A stretch of DNA of 64,000 bases from Cyathus striatus (taxonomy: Eukaryota; Basidiomycota; Agaricomycetes; Agaricales; Nidulariaceae), in contig JAOVFP010000004.1 of the NCBI GenBank assembly GCA_025738555.1, positions 1,674,001 through 1,738,000 on the forward strand, read 5' to 3'. A program made the position numbers and the translations under genes. The notes under the pieces were generated by a model. The model saw only the letters and a program-made list of their open reading frames with translations, ran no database searches and was not told the origin of the DNA. Every line of letters starts with the position of its first letter. The stretch's first letter is position 1. This document shows, piece by piece, positions 45,701 to 56,483 of the stretch.

Positions 45701-47514
45701 CTACCTTTAGGTAGTAGGGTCTTGGGGGACGAAATAAAATGGAAATGGCAGGAAATTTCATAAGAATGACCTAACGTCATATTGTATCCTGATTGGGATT
45801 AAATATTTCGGCTTTTCCCCTTGTACGCTCCCTTTTTCTCTTTTGTTGGATTTCTCACGCCATCTCACTCTCTTACCACCCCTTTTTGGTTTTGAAGATG
45901 CCTGATATTGTGTGCGAGTTTAAGACTCCCGCGGTCGTAGAAGGGCTCTTGAACGGTGAGTTCTTTTTGTGCGTAGATGAAGTATATGTAACAAATGTTT
46001 GTTAATATAAAACTTGCTGCGCTTCTGTGAGCTGAGGCTTGTCTTATCCTTTCGCTCTCCTTCGGTATCTCTTGCCTACGCTCATTTTTATTGATTCGTA
46101 ATATCCACCTTTTATGGCAGTCTTCACTGTTCATTGTATGTTTTCGCGTGTAGTCGGTGGTCTTACGGAGTCGGGTCGACTACCGGGAGAGTACTTTAAT
46201 ACTTATACTCAAAGCGGGGGTGAGTATCCTTTTGGTTCAAATAAATAAGGCTGCGTATACTCTCCGAGGTAACCATCCAACCACGATCTTGCATTATGCT
46301 AAGCTAAACACGTATGATGGGATAAGGAGTGCCAAATTCTTGTTCTTTCTCATAAGTTATTACAATTTCAAATAGACCTATCGGCTTCTTCAAAGTATAT
46401 CCCCGCTTATCACCGACATCGGTATCTTATTAGCACGTGACTGTATTGCCACAAACACAAAATTTCCTTGTCGAAAATTCTGGCATCTCATTTCAACTTG
46501 ATCTCAAGTTGCTTTCCTTCCCCTGTTGGGCGATTTTCATGTTAATACATCTCGAGAATACTCATTAACATGAGCATGAAAGCCACCTGTTGCGATTGAT
46601 AACTTGCTTTAAACAAACGATAATCGTGCTGCGTTGTTGGGTTTTTGAGGGCCGATTCTAGTCGGAGAACTTGGAACTGTCCATGGGTGCCAGAGGTTAG
46701 TTATACATCGTCATTATTTTTCTGCCTACCCTGCTCATATGTAACTTAGAAAAGTTTCTGAAACATGTAGGTTTGAGTTGTTGGTATACTGTTGGGCCTT
46801 ACTGATTTCCAGCCCCTTTCAATGCACAACGAGTCAGCAGACACTAGACGGTCACTGCAAGCCGATAAGCACTTCGAGTGCAAGGCTGAAGCCTTTAAAT
46901 TCTGTATTGACGTTATGATAAGACCTCAAACCTTGCTCAAACCCATACTTTGTTCATGAATACACATTCTCGCTGGGTCGTTCCGACTTTCCGAGTGCAG
47001 TACAGTACTAATATTTTCCCGAGAAACCAGTTGCGAGTTGTACTTATCTCGGTACATATCGGGTGTACGTGCCTCTATTTTCTCTAATGCATGACTGACA
47101 TTCGAAACCTAAGACTATCTTACATACTAAGTATTTCCAAAGCTGTTGGGACCCGGGGATGGGTGAAATCGTGTGGAATGACCCCATTTCCCCATCTTGA
47201 TTTTAATTTGGTTTTAATACTTGGCGGTGTTGTATTATCACCTTTTGCGAAATAGTGTCGGTCTAAATAGGTCTAAATCATAGTTCTGTGGTTCCATGGT
47301 CTTGCTGCTTGCTTGCTGTGATCTACAAGCTCAGTATTTGGGTCCGAAGTACAAGCGAACGGACTAGACCGCATGCTCGACAACATTCTCCTGTATGTCC
47401 TTTCCCCCCTATACCACTTTGCTGCCACAGACCATTGAATACTCGAAATTCGGACGAACGGTGCACTAACGCAATATTCCCACTCCAGGTGGAAGTCCTT
47501 GAAGTCTCAGTTGG
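42724..47514. other. Gene-poor stretch of 4.8 kb
   Basis: Overlapping small frames occur on both strands. The longest (43980-44387, 135 codons) has no signal peptide, domain or splice-consistent extension. I see no supportable gene. Confidence 0.45.
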
Positions 47515-47790
47515 TCATCGTTCAATTATCGTTCGCTTGGACTTTTGAATCTGGTCCAGGAGACATGGGAATTGGTACGTGAACTTCCATTACACTTTGC
47601 ATTGATTCTCATAGGTACCGCTATGTATTGCGGATGATCACTATGTCATTGCTGTTTTGTAAATGACTATCGACTTATCGTTCGGGTGGACCCTTGAATC
47701 CGGGGGCATGGTTATTGGTACGTCACTAATATCCGTTATACTTTGCATTAGCTCACATGCTTACGTTTGGTATTGCAGATAATTTCTATA
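47515..47790 (+). repeat. Duplicated exon-like unit
   Basis: Two segments (about 47527-47640 and 47678-47785) share TATCGTTCG, GGAC, TTGAATC, ATTGGTACGT and TACACTTTGCATT-like motifs. Each looks like the end of an exon (WTFESG and WTLESG in the same frame) followed by an intron-like GTACGT...AG. No complete gene could be built around them. Confidence 0.45.
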
Positions 47791-48003
47791 CTACCGTACA
47801 AGCACATTGATTATTCTGGATGTGGCCAATCACATGTGATCATTGCTCCAAATGTGCGGGTTAAAATGCCCACTTGCTCGCACCTACTTCCCCTCTGAGA
47901 ATGATTATAATTCTCCAGCTATAGCGTAAAATTTGGAACCCTATTCTTTAAATATCGATAAAATAGCATAAGGAGCCGAGATGGTATTTGATTCAACCAT
48001 CTA

Positions 48004-48440
48004 TCATCTTTCGTACGGCGGAGGACTCTGCGTATATAATATGTGAATCGATTCACGTAAACATTTTAAGTCCGCTTGGATCTTAAGGACGTTTCCCATT
48101 TGTTCGCATGAATGGGAATTGGGATTTCCATCGAGGTATTCAAGAAGGGGTTCTACTCGATCCCATATCCTGATCAAATCACTCATTAGAATTGTCACCC
48201 TTGGATGGATGCCTCTTATGCAACATACCCGAAAAGTGTTTTCACTGCTGGAATTTTGTCCTCCAGAGGCATTTCGCCTTCCTGAATTACCTCTTGGGTA
48301 GATTTATAGTCCTTCAACATGACTGCAATGTATTGACCGAAAGGAATATATGTTTCATTTCGAGAATTTAGTTTGTCGTGGCTGGACGTGCAAGTAAGCG
48401 CACGTTTGAGGGAGTTAAATAGATTTAAAGAGTAAAACAT
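48004..48440 (-). CDS. Small predicted helical protein of unknown function, PPPY C terminus
   Basis: Two exons in transcript order, 48440-48229 and 48169-48004 (378 nt, 125 aa), are joined by a 59-nt intron with a GTATGT donor, a CTAAT branch-like site and CAG acceptor. The start is the first ATG (MFYSLNLFNS). The sequence is amphipathic and looks all-helical (YIAVMLKDYKSTQEVI, DRVEPLLEYLDG, LKIQADLKCLRESIHILY), and ends in PPPYER. There is no signal peptide or membrane segment. I do not recognise the family. The layout recalls the helical N-terminal regions of fungal NLR-like proteins, but no NACHT domain follows, so it could be a solo domain or a remnant. Confidence 0.5.
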
Positions 48441-49390
48441 CGAAATGGTATACGACAAGTGGAGGCTTGTCAGAGCGTTTTTATGCAGTGAAATGATTTC
48501 AGAGAGGCTTATATGAAGACTGTAATTGCGGTGGTCAATGCAAGGGCTGTACTACAGCTTTTGGAGCTCCGCTTAGGATGGATGTCTGCTATGAAGAGTA
48601 GACTTTACTCCTCCTGGGGCGACATTTCATGATCGCGCGCATACCATAGAGTAGGACGTGTAGTCATCAACACTGTTCCGTGTCATCGAAATAACACAGC
48701 ACGACGGCTTAGCTGAAATGGCTGATGACATTTAGAAGCAAAGCTTAGACTATGCTACCTGAAGAAATAAAGGCAATATAGGCTTGGTATGGGCTTATGT
48801 CAGTCTGCTATGATTGAAAGGTCGAGTGAATTCCTGTAAAAAAGGAGTAGCTGAAGTTCAATCTAAATATGCACCAGTAGGCAGGAGTAACAGGGATGGA
48901 AGCTATTCAGCGGTTCCGCCGTATACGTCGGGACGTAAGCGCTCGACTCGGGAGACGCTTATTCATAGACGCTTGGATACGCGCCCATTACGTCAGGTAT
49001 TTTTCCCCTGTCAGACTCAGAGCTATTAGTACAAGCCTACAAGGCTGAACAGGAAAGTATATATAGGTGGCTTATAAGAGCTGAAGCAACTTACGATGAG
49101 AAGTTCGTGGTTTCTAGTCTGTACACCAGGCCTAAACGGAAAAACATTCTTATATCGATTATATTAATCATACAATACTCTGCTGATACAAGAAGCGTGG
49201 GCGTCCAGGCTGTACATAATACAGGTAAATACTTTTCAGTTTCAGAGCTACGAAGACCAAAGGTGTGGTGCTGTCAAGAGAATGAAATGTTCTTGAGAAG
49301 ACTATAAACGGCACATACATATATACCAACGAGGCGCCATATCCACTTATTTGCGTGTGCGTATTGGGAAAGGCGAATATTCCGGTCCCG
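48441..49390. other. Intergenic, left flank of the inverted-repeat element
   Basis: No gene was recognised. Small frames at 48814-49029 and 49107-49307 lack motifs. Confidence 0.45.
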
Positions 49391-49543
49391 TATGGAAAGT
49401 CTAACGACCATGCTCAAACGCATCAATTAGTTTTGAGTTCCGGTGTCCGGCACCGCGGCTTCCCGGTTAGATTTTACAATCCCGGTTTCAGGATTTCACT
49501 TAAGCGAGAATGAGCGCTTACTGACTGAAGTGTGGTCGTCCTA
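49391..49543 (+). repeat. Left terminal inverted repeat
   Basis: It pairs with 51703-51855. Long perfect blocks include CTCAAACGCATCAATTA, CCGGTGTCCGGCACC, TTAGATTTTACAAT and the block GGTTTCAGGATTTCACTTAA. The arm contains the palindromic AGCGCT. Confidence 0.85.
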
Positions 49544-51702
49544 TAACTAAGGTAAGTATGTACGTACAGAACCATGTTCATCACGTGGTATGTGACCTTT
49601 GTGACTTACAGGTTCCCATGCACTCTTAAACTGTCGGATTCAAGTCGGATTGATGAAAAGTCATGATAAAAAATAGGTATCTACAAGTTAGTAGCATATT
49701 TACATAGCTGTATAATAGAGAAACAAGCTACCGTGATAAATGCACGTTAATATTCTATGTATTTAATATAGTGAATGTTGCAATTGGATGAAGGATTTAG
49801 AAAACTTTCAAAAGCCCCATCCCGAATCAAGGTGTGGCCACTGGCAAGTGCACAAAGCTCTTTGTAATTGGGGCCTGTTTCACGAAGACTAAATGTGGCT
49901 ATGGTTAGCTGAGTTTGCAGTACAGATCCAAATGAAGGAAATATTACCTGAGTGGTTCAAGCTCAGGCTCTTAATATGTATCTAAGCAATCATTTATTGC
50001 TGTAGTTGGATCTGTACTAGACTCCTGATCAACAGCATAATGAGCAATATCTACAAGAGTTATTAGACAATATGTCATGAAGACATATAGTAGCACAGTG
50101 CACACTGCATTGTCATCATTCTCAGTTTATTTCTTCTCTTTTTGACCCTAGCATAACACCCTGTATTCTTAATAGGACCCTTCTTTCGTTTATACATGCA
50201 ATAATATAGGAGTTATGTATGTGTGATGACTCAAGAGCATGATATGCGAGTTTGTTGTGAGGCGGCTGCAATGTGACGCGGCCGTGCTTGGCGCGCTTTC
50301 CATATTTGCACTTCTAAAGTTAGGGGCTATGAATTTTAAAAAGTTAATGGCACTCTGTACAGAAAAAATAAAACAAATCTGTTTGCACAATGTTACAGAT
50401 ATTGTAAATATAAAAAACACTCTGCAAATTAAATTTGAGATATGTGTGATGTACAGATGTGATTAGTTTTTTGGTAGAATCCCCCGCCAAATCTTGTTGA
50501 AATGTCACGCTATAGTCATGTGATCGATTTGGTTCTGTACCGTACATACCTTACTTTTGTGTGCTCAATCAATTATTTAGTTTGTTAAAATAGAATAATA
50601 TACCTATATGAGCTTGCCTGACCCAATGCAGCCTATCTTATATCGATTTATATAATCATCCACCATGGCGCCATTCCCTTCTCAGCCTGCCTGCCAAGTG
50701 ACAAGAATTCAATATGAGATATCATGAGTTTTCTATCGTTTGTCAAAACAAATGGAACGTTTTTCGCTGATTGGCGAGGCTTTCTTGCAAGCATAATTAT
50801 TGGGAGCCCTCCAAAATTCACAGTGAGGCGGCCCCTAGTAACACTATCCATCATATTAGCTAAAAGAAGCCTGCAAGATGAGCGAGCATGCAAACGCTTT
50901 CATGCAACCGATTCGACTACAAATTCACATTAGTAATCCACAGTTGACAGACATACACGATTATAATTATTTTGTACATACTATGTCTATCTTACTTTAC
51001 TACTACATGTATAGCATTTATACAAAGTGCTATAAGCTGCACTGCCTACTGACCTGCTACTACTTATCATTTACTACTCCAATCTGGCTCTGGAAGTAGC
51101 AGACTCTCAGACTCATGATGTACAGTACTTATATAATAGTTGTACCATAGTCTGTACAACTCAGCCATTTTTCCACATTTTCGTAAGTATAATTAAATAT
51201 CTTGTACTTTGATTACCTACTGGGTTTTTTACCGTAGTACCGGACAACTTCGACAATCTCTTAAGTTATCAGTCTCGAGCAATCGAAAAGCGTGACATTG
51301 TCACTCTGTGCTTATACAAATACAACTTTTTTTTTTTTTGAAAAATCAGTACTGCAGTTTGTAATGCAAAGAAGCCCTACGCATGGAATAAGTTATTAAT
51401 AATAAGGTAGGATATAGATACCTCGCTTACAAGTCCCGAGTTCAATCCCCATCATAGCTCGACTTCGAATTCCTACTGTTTACATTATGATTGCTTGTAT
51501 ATTGTTCGTCTTCTGTTTTGTTGTTAGGATTTTCAGTAAGGCTCCTACCTCGCTGCCATAAACTCTTATAACTCGACATGAGTCGAAGGACATTTATAGC
51601 AAGTAATCGACAAATATTTGATTCGCTTCTCATATAGCCTATAGATACATCTCTATTTTATTGTAATGAACTAAATAATTGATTAAGTACACATAAGTAG
51701 TA

Positions 51703-51855
51703 CCGGACGACCATGCTTCAGTTAGTAAGCGCTCATTCTCGCTTAAGTGAAATCCTGAAACCGAGATTGTAAAATCTAACTGGGAAGCCGTGGTGCCGGA
51801 CACCGGAGCTCAGTTATAATTGATGCGTTTGAGCGTGGTCGTTAGGCTTTCCGTA
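51703..51855 (-). repeat. Right terminal inverted repeat
   Basis: Reverse complement of the left arm with about 15 differences, mostly transitions. Sequence similarity stops abruptly outside both arms. Confidence 0.85.
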
Positions 51856-51889
51856 GTCCCAGCTGTGTACTGGCGATACTGAGTAATTC

Positions 51890-52160
51890 TACATTGAAAA
51901 TCATGTTTTTCTTCGGTGTGTGTTGACGAAATCAATTGAATGACTCTGCTCGTAGACACTGTACCTTTTATTGGCGTCACGGGTAAGATGAAACTAAGTT
52001 TTCCAGGCCAAATGACCACCGCATTGTCCGACCTTGCTTTCTCTGGCTCATCAGCTGGAATGTCATACTTTGACCCAGGATACGGAGTAAATGTACGAGA
52101 CTCGCTGTGAGTGATTGGGAAGAGACCAGTGCCCCTGGTGTGTTGCACCGTATTAGAGTT
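51890..52160 (-). pseudogene. Relic of a class I methyltransferase 5' exon
   Basis: An open frame on the minus strand without an ATG contains SESRTFTPYPGSKYDIPADE and EKAR, then GKLSFILPVT. It aligns with the N terminus of the methyltransferase at 53.3 kb (RARTSYPGASYILPSD, EKQR, GKLVLAPVT). No SAM-binding GxGTG motif follows; the sequence ends just before the inverted-repeat element. It is probably a truncated paralogue, possibly cut when the element arrived. Confidence 0.5.
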
Positions 52161-52499
52161 TCCGTTGCACTTTTTATGCTTAATCGTCCTTTATGTTAAC
52201 ACAATATGGATGTGGCCCGTGGAAATAACGTCTTAAAATATGCACGTGTATAAATATAACTAAGCGGAATAAACGAACAAACTACCAGCAAGAAGGCATG
52301 GATCATGCGTATATTAACATATATTTGTATGCAAAGGTTTTTGCGCGCAGATAACAAACCATCTAACAAATGAATCTGGTGTTTCATCAAGCTCATCGCA
52401 GAAATTTGCAAGTAAAAGATCAAATTCTTCCTCAGAGTCCACCACGCCGAACCCACCAGCGTCTAGAATTGGAGTTTTTAATGCCCGAAAGAGGAAAAC

Positions 52500-53336
52500 T
52501 TAGTTATCTCTAACCCCTTCTCCTTGCTGGCCAGCCCACTTCCCTATTGGTGGCCTGCGCTCCTCTATCACGATATTAATAAATCCAGCTTCTTCTAAAA
52601 GCATTGGCAAACGTTTCCAAATATCTACAACAATCTCTTTTGAGGCATACAGAGAATTGATCATTTGCGTGACTCGTTCTGTCACCTCCCCGGCATGTCG
52701 TGGTCCTGGTTCACAAAGCTGGACCCAACCCCCGGGTACTAACATCTTGTATAGTTCTCCCAACTCGAATGCCCATTGTCGCTCCTTCATGGCTGCAATG
52801 AATAGTCTCTGATGTATGAATTTATAGGTATTTTTCCATTCATCTGGAAGGGCGAGGACTGAGTGGATGCAAAAGCTAAGATTTGGGTAGTGTATATCCC
52901 GAGGGAATAGTCTGTTCTCAATGTCTATACCCTGTAGAATGACATTGTTTGATACAGTTTCTGCCATTTGTAGAAGCCAAATTCCTATCAAGATCATGTT
53001 ATAAAAGAAAGTTCAGTCATAAGCTGGATATGTACCCGTTCCCGCACCGCAATCGAGTATTCTATCTCCAGCTTCGAAAGTTACGGGGGCTAGAACAAGT
53101 TTTCCGTCAAAGGCGACTTTATACAGACAATGTTGAAGATCCAATCTAAATTCAAGTTCTGTCAGCTCTTCCGCAGATGTCACTATTGAAAGTGAAGCCC
53201 ACCTCTGTTTCTCGGAGATGTCGGAAGGGAGGATGTATGAAGCACCTGGATAAGACGTGCGTGCGCGCCTTGTACTATGCTCAATGGCATATTTGTGAGG
53301 AGGAATGTTTGGGTCATTGATTTCAACAGTCGCCAT
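52500..53336 (-). CDS. SAM-dependent methyltransferase 1, C-terminally truncated by a stop
   Basis: Exons in transcript order 53336-53036 and 52984-52500 (786 nt, 261 aa). It is a class I (LaeA/TAM-like) methyltransferase. Motif I is ILDCGAGTGIWLLQMAE, later come ENRLFPRD, LPDEWKNTYKFIHQRL and ELYKMLVPGGWVQLCEPGP, typical of secondary-metabolism or regulatory methyltransferases. The reading frame meets TAA after GEGVRDN. The paralogue at 63.5 kb has TAT (Tyr) there and continues 57 codons. In gene 1 the homologous downstream sequence (52499-52314) remains open and similar (TPILDAGGFG, DELDETP, CAQKP), so the stop looks like a recent nonsense change. Whether the shortened enzyme works is unknown, since the lost part closes the fold. 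Confidence 0.8.
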
Positions 53337-54249
53337 AGCGGACGAGTGTATGCACTAAGGATAAAGCAATACAATGGGGTTTATACATCTGCTTATCGCA
53401 CAATGCACACCAAATATTAAGAAACAAACATTTTCGATGTAGTGTATTTGTATGTCTTGATGTTAGCTTCTCCGGCGTAAATTTTGCAGCGAAGTGTGAG
53501 ATGAATACAATAAGCATGCATTAGGGGGGAGCTGCACCCAATTTCTCTGACCAACAGGGAGGCCCGGGACCCACAAGATTGGTCAGCTATGGATCATTAA
53601 ACCTCCATTGGGAAGTCGTCAAACTGGGCTTCCAGACCCTACTTGTGGGTGTTTATTTGCGATTCCGAACGTTCCCACATGTTGGCCAGATTTTGAGTTT
53701 GAACGATCGGGCTGTAAGTCCACTGTTATCTCGACCATTGCATTGCCGTTATTCTAACCGGGGTAAGTATAAGTAGCGGATACAGTTTTCATGGGGATTA
53801 TTGGAATGGCTGAAATCGGCGAATGAGTATACATGAGATGGTAGGCTCATTAAATCCCCTCCCACGATTTCACGTGGTCTATTCTGGATATAGACCGCGG
53901 ACGTTTTTGGATCGAGACTACATGAAATGGAGCTTCGAGCTGTGTACGTACTCTTTTCGCATAAGGATCGTGCGATTTTTGTGGACTACATTTGGACCAT
54001 ATGTGTGGGGTACTGCGATACGTCGTGCCTGGTGTCAGGTATCAGAAGGTTGATGGATAGTTCTATGTCTAGTTTTCCCGAATGATTCCTATACTGTAGG
54101 AGGATAGCACAAGCCTCAGGAACGCTTTTGTCACCGCATTCGGTCGGCCTTCGTTCTATACTTAGCACAGTGTTGACTCTATAATAAATTACGGGCTGCT
54201 TAAGTGAAATATATGTGGCTTGAAGTGACGTTTGTGTCTTTCATTCACC
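53337..54249. other. Divergent intergenic region
   Basis: The stretch lies between methyltransferase 1 (-) and the DHA1 transporter (+). No gene was recognised in it. Confidence 0.5.
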
Positions 54250-56483
54250 ATGGCTCCATCTGAAGAATCCACTACTCAAAATTTTGTCAAGTATGATAGT
54301 GTTGGTTTACCTTTGGTCCCACAACCAACCAGTTCACTTCTGGACCCACTGAATTACCCTATGGTTAGATTTATGTTTCTTTGTCTATTTTCATATGCCT
54401 TACCAGTTACTTTTAGTGGTTGAAGCTTGTCACGCTCGCACAAATTGGGCTAATAACATTTATCGCAACATTAAATGTAACAATCATCAATCCAGCTGTA
54501 GTTCCTCTTGCTAAGGAGTTCCATATTGAACCAGTGGTAGCCACTTACCAGACAACGATTGCCATCGGTGTTAGTGCTCTTGGACCGCTAGTATTCACCC
54601 CATTTGCGGATGTTTATGGGAGGAGGCCAGCGTATTTGATATGTCTCCTAATCGGAACTATATCTTGCGTAGGGTCTGCAAAAGCGAAGTCTTATGGGAC
54701 CTTGATTCTTGCTCGCGCGATAAATGGATTTGGTACCTCCTCTGCCTTAGGGCTGGGAGCTGGAACTGTGGTAGACCTCTTCTATGTTCATCAACGCGGA
54801 AAAGCGATGGGATTTTTTACTTTGATGCTTACGAATGGAGCACATATATCACCTATTGTAAGTTGTTACTTTCGATTTCTTGAGTGGATACTTAAGATCG
54901 TTCAGATTGGGGGCTATGTGACAAAATCAATGGGTTGGAGATGGTGTTTCTGGGTGGGAGCTTTTCTTAACGGTATGTATCATCGAGCTCAATGAAACAA
55001 CATGCCCCAAGGTTGAACTTCTCAAAAGGAATTATGTTTCTCGTTTGTATAGCCTTTCTTCCCGAAACGTTATTCGAGAGGGAGAAGGATGTTCAGATTT
55101 GCGAAAGCGACACTACCGAATGTGAAAAGGGAAGTGAGGACGATTCTAGCCTTCCCAGAATACCTTATGTCCCGCCAACAATGAAGTTCGCAACTTATTT
55201 GCAGCGACTACGTTTTTGGACTCGGCTATCAAGTTCTCGCAGAATGGCAGCCAGGGATTTCGTTATAAAGCCCCTTTCGATGTTTCGATACCCTACGGTT
55301 GCATTTCCAGCCATATACTAGTGCGTCACGTTGCTTCATTAGTGATTTAACATAATTTCTTCGTGCAGCGGAATAACTTACGGATACGCATCTATCGAGG
55401 CTGCTCTGACGGTCGCAACATTGTTCACAAGAATTTATAAATTCGACACTGTTCGTGACGGGTAAATATCAGTTTGTGCCTAGGAAATCCGTTAACCTGT
55501 CCGTTTACATCAAATTTATAGTCTGGCTAATGGAGTTAGTCTCCTTATCGGCGCGTTAGTGGAAGCTCCTCTTGCCATCCTCTCTCTGGTAACTAAAATA
55601 TAATTCCAGAACATTAGGTGAGATGTGCGCTGGACCCGTAACGGATCTTATGATGCAACGCGCGAGGAAGAAAGCCCTTATAACGGACACGGTAGCTCCA
55701 CCTGAGATTCGCTTACATGGAATCTATCCTGGTGCATTTGCCGTTCCTGCTGGTCTCCTTATGTTCGTCGCTCTTTCATGTTCAGACTATTACGTGCTAA
55801 ATTGTGGAACACATAGCTGTAAGTGTGTTGGCAGATGTTGGTATTGACTGACAACCGGTTGCTCCAGATGGGTTTACGATCCAGTATGCCGTTAATTTCA
55901 TTGCCCCTTGCATTGGAATGGGTAAGCAACCGGTTCTATAATTATAAAAAACATTGGCTAATATCCATCAGCTGTCGCTTGCTTTGGAAGTGCGTTTCCA
56001 TAAAACAAATCACCTCTTGGTAGTATTTCTAACTCCTACGCTAGTTCAAATTGTCTCCTCCGTGACATACACATATAGCTGTAGTGACTGTCATCAATCT
56101 CGAAGTAACGACGTTAGCTTATGCTTTCAGTATGGTTGTAACCTACTGATTATTTAGTTACTAATGCGCACATCTTTCAGTGTTGTTAGGCAGCTTTTCG
56201 GACTGCCACTAGGGTTCTACTCGTAAGTTTCGCTCTCTCGTACTATTACTTTTGCAGGATATAACTATCCTACATAATAGGATTCCTTTAGGTGATAAGA
56301 TAGGCTTCCAGTGGTCGTTTACAATTTACGCAATCGTCTGGTATGTCATAAACTCGCAGAATTATCAGTTACTTATGCTGTTCTTGAAGCGTTATTTGTT
56401 TTTTGCCAATTGCTGCGCTGATACTCCAAGGGAAGATGTGGAAAAAGAACACCAACAAAATACCCAGGGAAATAAGCAGCTGA
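54250..56483 (+). CDS. MFS transporter, DHA1-like drug:proton antiporter
   Basis: Thirteen exons: 54250-54363, 54417-54857, 54906-54972, 55029-55320, 55369-55461, 55522-55554, 55610-55818, 55868-55921, 55972-55989, 56045-56129, 56181-56222, 56281-56340, 56390-56483 (1602 nt, 533 aa). The N terminus has DPLNYPM-WLKLVTLAQ, then TM1 with NVTIINPAVVPL. The MFS signature is PFADVYGRRPAYL, and INGFGTSSALGLG and RGKAMGFFTLML follow. A charged central loop (ESDTTECEKGSEDDS) separates the two halves. Later motifs include GEMCAGPVTDL and FGLPLGFYSIPLGDKIGF. The tail KKNTNKIPREISS is basic. It probably exports small toxic or secondary compounds at the plasma membrane. All junctions keep frame; intron 6 uses GTTAGT inside GGC-GC. 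Confidence 0.88.

Larger units (their letters stand above)
49391..51855. mobile_element. 2.46-kb element with about 153-bp terminal inverted repeats
   Basis: Both ends carry the same sequence in opposite orientation at roughly 90 percent identity, outermost motif TAYGGAAAG. The interior (49544-51702) is AT-rich, with only short frames up to about 80 codons and no intact transposase. A T13 run at 51327-51339 and a tRNA B-box-like GAGTTCAATCCCC near 51428-51440 lie in the right half. Most differences between the two arms are C/T or G/A transitions, several at CpG, as expected for a methylated, decaying repeat. It is best read as a non-autonomous DNA transposon. I could not define a convincing target-site duplication. 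Confidence 0.75.

Noticed and set aside
45898..46217. Possible two-exon fragment starting MPDIVCEFKTPAVVEGLLN
   Set aside because: Splice sites look fair, but no further exons or family match could be found.
54641..54883. 80-codon frame inside the DHA1 transporter
   Set aside because: It is a shadow of transporter exon 2 in another frame.
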